The position numbers and the translations under genes were made by a program. From positions 6,572,001 to 6,636,000 of the forward strand of contig NZ_CP017157.1 of the NCBI RefSeq assembly GCF_001729485.1: a DNA stretch of 64,000 bases, in the 5' to 3' direction. The notes under the pieces were generated by a model. That model was given only the letters and a program-made list of their open reading frames with translations, had not been told where the DNA came from and did no database searches. This DNA comes from Streptomyces lydicus. Lineage in GTDB: Bacteria > Actinomycetota > Actinomycetes > Streptomycetales > Streptomycetaceae. Below are positions 59,014 to 64,000 of this stretch, in pieces; position 1 is the first letter of the stretch; the number at the start of each line of letters is the position of its first letter.

Positions 59014-60975
59014 ATGATGGCCGACACCACGCAGACGACGCCCCCGGCCCGGCACCGGACCGAGCCCACCGACCCGACGAACCCGGCCGCCCCGACAGAC
59101 CCCGCGGACGGCTCCGGCTTACCCCGACGCTCCGTCGTGCGCGCGCTGTTGCGGCTGTGGCCGTATGTGCGCCCGGTGCGGGTGCGGCTGTCCGCCGCGG
59201 CCTTCGTGGCGGTGATCGCCTCCTGTCTGAGCCTGGTCATCCCGCTGGTGCTCAAGTGGCTGGTCGACGGGCCGGTGGCGGACGGGGACCCGGGCGGGGT
59301 GTGGCTGGGCGCCGGCTACCTGCTGCTGCTCGGGGTCGCCGAGGCGCTGCTGTTCGGGCTGCGGCGCTGGCTGGTCTCGCGCCCGCTGGCCGGGGTGGAG
59401 GCGGCGATGCGCGAGGCGCTCTACCGCCACCTCCAGCGGCTGCCGGTCGCCTTCCACGACCGCTGGCCCTCGGGCCAGTTGCTGTCACGGGGCACGACCG
59501 ATCTGCAGACGCTCCGTCAGTTCCTCACTTTCCCGCTCATCTTCCTGCTGGTCAACGGCGTGACCATCCTGGTCGGCGGGGTGCTGCTGGTGGTCCAGCG
59601 CTGGTCGCTGGGACTGGTGCTGCTGTCGCCGCTGGTGCCGCTGCTGGTGCTGTGCTCGCTCTTCGAGGCGAAGTACGGGCGGGCGGCGCGCCGGACGCAG
59701 GACCAGCTCGGCGATCTGACGACGGTGGTCGAGGAGTCGGTGCTCGGCATCCGCATCATCAAGGGCTTCGGACGCCACCGCAGCCAGGCCCGCGCCTTCA
59801 AGGAGCTGACCCGCGCCCTGCGCACGACCGAGCTGCGCAAGGCACGGCTGCTGGCCTGGATCTGGGGCGTCAACACGGCCCTTCCGGAGCTCGCGCTCGG
59901 CGCCGCCCTGGTGTTCGGCACCGTCCAGGTCGCCGACGGCGCACTGTCCGCGGGAACCCTCGTCGCGTTCCTGTCGACGGCGCTGGCACTGCGCTGGCCC
60001 GTGGAGTCGATCGGCTTCATGCTGGCGATGAGCAACGAGGCGGCGGCGGCCACGGACCGCTACTTCGAGGTGATGGACGAACCACCGGTGCGGGACGAGC
60101 CGGCGGTTCGCGACGAGCCGTCGGCACGGCCCGAGCCGGAGGTACGGGTCGAGCCGGAGGTACGGGTCGAGCCGGAGGTACGGGTCGAGCCGGCGGTGCC
60201 GGTCCACGGGGGCGGGCCGCGGGACGCGCCCGGCGGGCTGCGCTTCTCCGGCGTCGCGTTCCGCTACCCCGACGCGCCACCGGACGCGCCGCCCACCCTC
60301 AAGGACGTCACCCTGCACGTCCGGCCGGGCGAGACGATGGCCCTGGTCGGCGCGACCGGCAGCGGCAAGACCACCCTCACCGCGCTGGTGCCCCGGCTGT
60401 ACGACCCCACCGCCGGACGGATCACCCTCGACGGGCGCGATCTGGCCACGATCGGCCGGGCGGAGGCCCGTGCCCTGGTCGCGGTGGCCTTCGAGGAACC
60501 GACGCTCTTCTCGGCGACCGCCGCGGAGAACGTTCTGATGGGCGCGGAGGGCGCCGGCGAGGCGGAGCTGCGGCGGGCGTTGCGGATCGCGCAGGCCGAG
60601 GAGTTCGTCGCCGCGCTCCCCGACGGCAGCGCGACCCAGGTCGGCGAGCAGGGCCTGAGCCTGTCCGGCGGCCAGCGGCAGCGGCTCGCCCTGGCCCGTG
60701 CCGTCGTCAGCCGGCCCCGCTTCCTGATCCTGGACGATCCGCTCTCCGCGCTCGACGTGCACACCGAGGCCCTGGTGGAGGCGGCGCTGCGCCAGGTCCT
60801 GTCGTCCACCACGGCCCTGGTCGTCGCCCACCGCCCGTCCACGGTCCTGCTCGCCGACCGGGTGGCGCTGCTGTCCGACGGCCGGATCGCCGCCGTCGGC
60901 ACCCATCACGAACTCCTCCGGGACAACCCCGAGTACGCCGCGCTGATGTCCGGCGGGGAAGAGGGCGACCGATGA
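59014..60975 (+). CDS. ABC exporter half-transporter, subunit A (degenerate-site NBD)
   Basis: 653 residues from the ATG at 59014 (second ATG 59017). Six membrane helices (about 45-330) are followed by a repeat-rich linker (365-405) and an ATPase domain. Motifs are Walker A GATGSGKTT (about residues 446-454), signature LSLSGGQRQRLALARAV and Walker B RFLILDDPLSALDV, in which Asp replaces the catalytic Glu. The linker holds a triplicated EPEVRV unit encoded by a perfect 18-bp tandem repeat. It is coupled to the next gene by an ATGA overlap and forms a heterodimeric type IV exporter with it. Substrate unknown. Confidence 0.93.
   Translation: MMADTTQTTPPARHRTEPTDPTNPAAPTDPADGSGLPRRSVVRALLRLWPYVRPVRVRLSAAAFVAVIASCLSLVIPLVLKWLVDGPVADGDPGGVWLGAGYLLLLGVAEALLFGLRRWLVSRPLAGVEAAMREALYRHLQRLPVAFHDRWPSGQLLSRGTTDLQTLRQFLTFPLIFLLVNGVTILVGGVLLVVQRWSLGLVLLSPLVPLLVLCSLFEAKYGRAARRTQDQLGDLTTVVEESVLGIRIIKGFGRHRSQARAFKELTRALRTTELRKARLLAWIWGVNTALPELALGAALVFGTVQVADGALSAGTLVAFLSTALALRWPVESIGFMLAMSNEAAAATDRYFEVMDEPPVRDEPAVRDEPSARPEPEVRVEPEVRVEPEVRVEPAVPVHGGGPRDAPGGLRFSGVAFRYPDAPPDAPPTLKDVTLHVRPGETMALVGATGSGKTTLTALVPRLYDPTAGRITLDGRDLATIGRAEARALVAVAFEEPTLFSATAAENVLMGAEGAGEAELRRALRIAQAEEFVAALPDGSATQVGEQGLSLSGGQRQRLALARAVVSRPRFLILDDPLSALDVHTEALVEAALRQVLSSTTALVVAHRPSTVLLADRVALLSDGRIAAVGTHHELLRDNPEYAALMSGGEEGDR
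60133..60186 (+). repeat. three perfect tandem copies of an 18-bp coding repeat
   Basis: The unit GAGCCGGAGGTACGGGTC occurs at 60133-60150, 60151-60168 and 60169-60186, with a diverged fourth copy after it. It keeps the reading frame and encodes EPEVRV in the linker between the membrane and ATPase domains. Confidence 0.9.
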
Positions 60976-62852
60976 CGACCACCACCGCCGAACTGCCCTC
61001 GGACGACTCCCCCGGCGGCCCCGGCCGGCGCCGGGAACGACCCCCGGAGCAGGCGGAGTCCGCGGACCTCTTCGAGCGGGACCGGCTCCCCGCGCCCGGG
61101 GGAGCCGCCCGGACGCTGCTGGCCTCCCTGCTGGCGCCGCACCACCACCGCGTCCGGCTGGTGGCCGTCCTGCTCCTGCTCCAGCAGGCCGCGGTGCAGG
61201 CCGGGCCGCTGCTGGTCGCCTACGCCCTGGACCGCGCGGTGCCCGCGCTGCGGGCGGGCGAGCACGGTCCGCTGCTCGCGGTGGCGGGGGCGGCCGCGTT
61301 GTGCGCCGCGGCGTCCGGCGGGCTGCAGTTCGGCTTCGTCCAGCTCTCCGCACGGGTCAGTCAGGACGTGCTGCTGGACCTCCGCGGCCGGATCTTCCGG
61401 CACGGCCAGGCGCTGAGCCTGGACTTCCACGAGCGCTACACCTCCGGCCGGCTGATCTCGCGGGCCACCACCGACGTCGAGTCGCTGCGCACCCTCCTCG
61501 ACGACGGGCTGCAGGAACTGATCACGATCGTCCTGGCAACGGTCTACATCACCGCCACCCTGCTGTACCTGGACTGGGGCTTCGGGGCCGCCTCCCTGGT
61601 GTCCGCCGGCCCGCTGTACCTCCTCGTACGCTCCTACCGGCGCCGCGTGCACCGCGTCTTCAGCGCCAAGTCCACCGCCATCGCGGACGTCATCGTGAAG
61701 TTCGCCGAGACCCTGGGCGGCATCCGCCCGGTGCAGGCGTTCCGCCGCGAGCCGTCGAACGACGCGGTGTTCGCGCGGCTGAACCACCGCCACGAACGGG
61801 TCAACGGCGACGCCTTCCTGGAGATGGCGCGCTATGTCGTCACCTCCCGCCTGGTGGCCAACACCACGATCGCCGCGGTCGTCCTGTGGGGCGCCTACCG
61901 CGTGGCCACGGGCAGCCTCGCGCTGGGCGTGCTGGCCGCCGCGGTGCTCTACCTGCGCCGGCTGTACGACCCCATAGACCGGCTCGGGATGTTCCTGAAC
62001 GCCTACCAGTCCGCGGCCGCCTCGCTGCAGAAGATCGCCGGGCTGCTCGCCCAGCGGCCCACGGTCCCCGAGCCGGCGGCGCCCGTCGCGCTGCCCGCCC
62101 TCGCCGGCGGCCGGCCGGGCCGGGCGGTGGACTTCGACGGCGTCCGCTTCGCCTACCGCACCGGCGGCGAGGTGCTGCCCCGTTTCTCGCTGTCCCTCGC
62201 GGCCGGGACGACCGTCGCCGTGGTGGGCGCCACGGGCGCCGGCAAGTCCACCCTCGCCAAGTTGCTGGCCCGCTTCTACGACCCCACGGAGGGCCGGGTC
62301 CTGCTCGACGGTGTCGATCTGCGCGAGCTGGCCACCGCGGAGCTGCGCCGCGGCGTCGTGATGGTCACCCAGGAGGCGTTCCTGTTCTCCGGCACGGTCG
62401 CCGACAACATCGCGCTCGGCCGCCCGGACGCCTCCCGCCGGGAGATCGAACGGGCCGCGGAAGCCATCGGCGCCCATGACTTCATCACCGCGCTGCCGGA
62501 CGGCTACGACACCGACGTACGCAAGCGGGGCGGCCGCATCTCGGCCGGTCAGCGTCAGCTCGTCGGCTTCGCCCGGGCGCTGCTCGCCGACCCGGCCGTG
62601 CTCGTCCTCGACGAGGCGACCAGCTCCCTGGACATCCCCGGCGAACGAGCCGTCCAGGCCGCCATGGACACGGTGTTGCGGGGCCGCACGGCCCTGGTCA
62701 TCGCCCACCGCCTGTCCACCGTCGAGCGGGCGGACCGGGTGCTGGTCGTGTCGGACGGCCGGATCGTCGAGGACGGCCCGCCGGACCGACTCATCAAGGA
62801 CCGCGGCCGGTTCGCCGATCTGCACCGGGCGTGGCGGGACAGCGTGGGATGA
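60972..62852 (+). CDS. ABC exporter half-transporter, subunit B (canonical catalytic Glu)
   Basis: 626 residues from the ATG at 60972, overlapping the previous stop. A charged N-terminal tail (1-45) precedes six helices (about 60-340) and the ATPase domain. Motifs are Walker A GATGAGKST, Q-loop TQEAFLFSG and Walker B AVLVLDEATSSLDIP with the catalytic Glu. The signature is altered to RISAGQRQLVGFARAL. Together with subunit A (Asp for Glu, intact signature) this gives one competent and one degenerate ATP site, as in TM287/288-type heterodimers. Confidence 0.94.
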   Translation: MTTTTAELPSDDSPGGPGRRRERPPEQAESADLFERDRLPAPGGAARTLLASLLAPHHHRVRLVAVLLLLQQAAVQAGPLLVAYALDRAVPALRAGEHGPLLAVAGAAALCAAASGGLQFGFVQLSARVSQDVLLDLRGRIFRHGQALSLDFHERYTSGRLISRATTDVESLRTLLDDGLQELITIVLATVYITATLLYLDWGFGAASLVSAGPLYLLVRSYRRRVHRVFSAKSTAIADVIVKFAETLGGIRPVQAFRREPSNDAVFARLNHRHERVNGDAFLEMARYVVTSRLVANTTIAAVVLWGAYRVATGSLALGVLAAAVLYLRRLYDPIDRLGMFLNAYQSAAASLQKIAGLLAQRPTVPEPAAPVALPALAGGRPGRAVDFDGVRFAYRTGGEVLPRFSLSLAAGTTVAVVGATGAGKSTLAKLLARFYDPTEGRVLLDGVDLRELATAELRRGVVMVTQEAFLFSGTVADNIALGRPDASRREIERAAEAIGAHDFITALPDGYDTDVRKRGGRISAGQRQLVGFARALLADPAVLVLDEATSSLDIPGERAVQAAMDTVLRGRTALVIAHRLSTVERADRVLVVSDGRIVEDGPPDRLIKDRGRFADLHRAWRDSVG

Positions 62853-63057
62853 CCCGGCTCACCCGGCATGCGCCGCCTCGTCAGCAATGATCGTGCGCGT
62901 TTGACCTCCTTGACTCACTAACTGTCGTGCCGGTGCTTATCAACTGCTCAGGTGGAAACGTGGTGATTTTCGGAACGCCGGGACGGGCGGATTGCCGGCT
63001 GGGACACTTCCCTCCGGTGGGCGTTTGTCCCGCCGCCTGTGGCATCGGGGAGGTTTG
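62853..63057. other. lower-GC upstream region of the EACC1-caspase operon
   Basis: A 205-bp gap, more A/T-rich than its surroundings. TTGACT (62910-62915) and TGCTTA (62934-62939), 18 bp apart, could be the operon promoter with a leader of about 110 nt. A GGGGAGG ribosome-binding site precedes the EACC1 start by 4 nt. Confidence 0.4.
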
Positions 63058-63417
63058 ATGGAAATCAGGATCGGTGCGATCGGAGACGAGGGCGTCGGGG
63101 AGCTCACGGCTCTGTTGCAGTGGCTCCGGGCCGAACGTCAGTTGTCGGGACTGGTGCAGCCGGCGTTCCGGGCCGCGGGGCCCGAGGAGCTTTCCGGTGG
63201 CGTCTTGGACGCGGTGATTGTCGCCGTCGGATCGGGCGGCTTCGGTGTCGTCCTGGCCCAGTCGCTCACCGCATGGCTCAAGAGCCGTCGCCCCGCGGTG
63301 AAGTTCACCATCACTTCGCCGGAGGGAGTCACGGAGCATCTGGAGACGGCGGAAGCGGAGGTTGCCGCCCCCCTCATCGAAGCGATGGTGCGGCGGGCCG
63401 GCAGTGGCCGCGAGTAG
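63058..63417 (+). CDS. EACC1 (effector-associated constant component 1) protein
   Basis: 119 residues from the ATG at 63058 (MEIRIGAIGDEGVGELTALL). It matches what I know of EACC1, a small alpha/beta domain encoded as the constant partner of variable effectors in actinobacterial NTP-dependent conflict systems. Typical parts are the N-terminal strand, the ELTALLQWLRAERQLSGLV helix, a hydrophobic central stretch LDAVIVAVGSGGFGVVLAQS, LTAWLKSRRPAVKFTITSPE and the C-terminal helix. The gene overlaps the downstream caspase gene by 14 bp, so the two are expressed together. It probably tethers or controls the caspase effector; the mechanism is not established. Confidence 0.9.
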   Translation: MEIRIGAIGDEGVGELTALLQWLRAERQLSGLVQPAFRAAGPEELSGGVLDAVIVAVGSGGFGVVLAQSLTAWLKSRRPAVKFTITSPEGVTEHLETAEAEVAAPLIEAMVRRAGSGRE

Positions 63418-64000
63418 TCACCGCGCGGATCTGCAAGGGGCCCGCGCTGTTCTGCTGGGGGCCTCGGCGTTCCGTCACCCGGGCATTCCCCCGGTTCCCG
63501 CCGCCGCGAACAGTGTGCGTGCCATGAAGCTCATGCTCACCGACCCCGGTCTGGGTGGGTGGCCGCCGGAGCAGGTCGTGGATCTGCAGGACCCCTCCGA
63601 CGCGATCCAGCCGATCCTGCAGATCCGCCGTCTGGCTCAGGAAGCGATGGGGACGTTCCTGCTGTACTACGCCGGTCACGGTCTCATCAGCCCGTCCGGC
63701 GAGCTGATCCTCACCGTTGCCGGTACCGATCCCGAACACGCCGACGTGACCGGCATCGAGTACAGCAGGGTGAAGAGGGCGCTCGTCAGCTGTCCCGCCG
63801 AGGTCAAGATTGTCATTCTCGACTGCTGTTATTCCGGACGTGCCATCGAGGCCCTCAGCGTCGACGCGGTGGATCATGCCACGGCGGCCACCGGTGTCTA
63901 CACCCTGACTGCCGCCGACCTGACGGCTCATGTCCCTCCGCTCGCGGAACAAGACGGGGTTCCGACCTCGTTCACGGGCCAGCTCCTCGAAGTCCTGCAC
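63404..64000 (+). CDS. caspase-like protease, EACC1-associated type, 3' end outside window
   Basis: 199 codons from a GTG at 63404, open to the window edge. The caspase/metacaspase p20 fold is visible: ARAVLLGASAFRH, AANSVRAMKLMLTD, catalytic His92 in LLYYAGHGLISPSG and catalytic Cys142 in VKIVILDCCYSGRA. TAADLTAHVPPLAEQDGVPT and SFTGQLLEVLH follow. Predicted cysteine endopeptidase cleaving after a basic or acidic residue once activated. In this family a variable sensor or repeat region usually follows the protease domain, so the missing part should define the trigger. It is translated by overlap with EACC1 and likely causes cell suicide or regulated proteolysis in conflict. Confidence 0.92.
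   Translation, partial: MAASSHRADLQGARAVLLGASAFRHPGIPPVPAAANSVRAMKLMLTDPGLGGWPPEQVVDLQDPSDAIQPILQIRRLAQEAMGTFLLYYAGHGLISPSGELILTVAGTDPEHADVTGIEYSRVKRALVSCPAEVKIVILDCCYSGRAIEALSVDAVDHATAATGVYTLTAADLTAHVPPLAEQDGVPTSFTGQLLEVLH

Noticed and set aside
60133..60186. CRISPR-like array
   Set aside because: The 18-bp units are directly adjacent without spacers and keep a reading frame. It is a coding minisatellite.
63374..64000. Minus-strand open frame opposite the caspase gene
   Set aside because: The plus-strand frame has the caspase His and Cys motifs and overlaps EACC1. The antisense frame has no recognisable family.

Overview
The window is chromosomal DNA of a Streptomyces-type actinomycete. 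Supporting signs are the very high G+C content with G/C-biased third codon positions, many GTG starts, 4-bp ATGA/GTGA stop-start overlaps, probable leaderless genes, TTA codons confined to a few regulators, and Streptomyces-typical families (XRE with DUF397, SseB-like pairs, BldK/Opp-like peptide uptake, RsbW-like ATPase). As far as I remember it, the gene order resembles the S. coelicolor core stretch running from the c-di-GMP enzyme RmdB through ligA, mnmA, opp, gcvT/gcvH/glyA, sdaA, nadE, dgt and glgX to an ABC exporter pair. Accessory genes interrupt that order.

Layout. 1-9.4 kb: the N-terminal part of a membrane GGDEF protein, ligA, a MetE-like methionine synthase, a MarR-controlled MFS exporter, an SDR, a LOG-like protein and gdhA, all on the minus strand. 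9.7-14.5 kb: an accessory block with a VC0807-like membrane protein, a small conserved protein, an XRE regulator coupled to a DUF397 protein, a helix-turn-helix/zinc-ribbon protein, a coupled DUF6247/small-protein pair and a Uma2 nuclease. Both larger regulators of this block carry a TTA codon. 14.5-21.8 kb: mnmA, a secreted amidase, cysteine desulfurase, a hydrolase, a thioesterase, a TRIC-like channel and an M1 peptidase. 21.8-28.0 kb: an oppC-A-B-D-F peptide importer with a four-copy heptamer array upstream.

28.4-37.8 kb is a glycine/serine module: two SseB-like proteins, a P-loop ATPase, a tandem glycine riboswitch, gcvT, gcvH, glyA, an amino acid permease and sdaA. Glycine is cleaved and converted to serine, and serine is deaminated to pyruvate. 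37.9-46.9 kb holds cell-envelope functions: two PAP2 phosphatases, a DedA protein, a BlaI/M56 pair, an MprA/MprB-like two-component system with a 24-bp repeat array, a GT4 glycosyltransferase and a GH25 lysozyme. 47-58.9 kb has nadE, a small CxxC protein, dgt, a CcdA/DsbA-like thiol redox pair, an RsbW-like ATPase, an enoyl-CoA hydratase, two paralogous L,D-transpeptidases and glgX. 59-62.9 kb encodes a heterodimeric ABC exporter.

The most unusual content is at the right edge: an EACC1 protein overlapping a caspase-like protease that runs off the window, the front end of an EACC1-caspase conflict/immunity operon. Two promoters (upstream of the CxxC protein and of the ABC exporter) match the RecA-NDp/PafBC DNA-damage consensus exactly. 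That suggests a damage-responsive link between the CxxC protein, possibly dgt, and the exporter.
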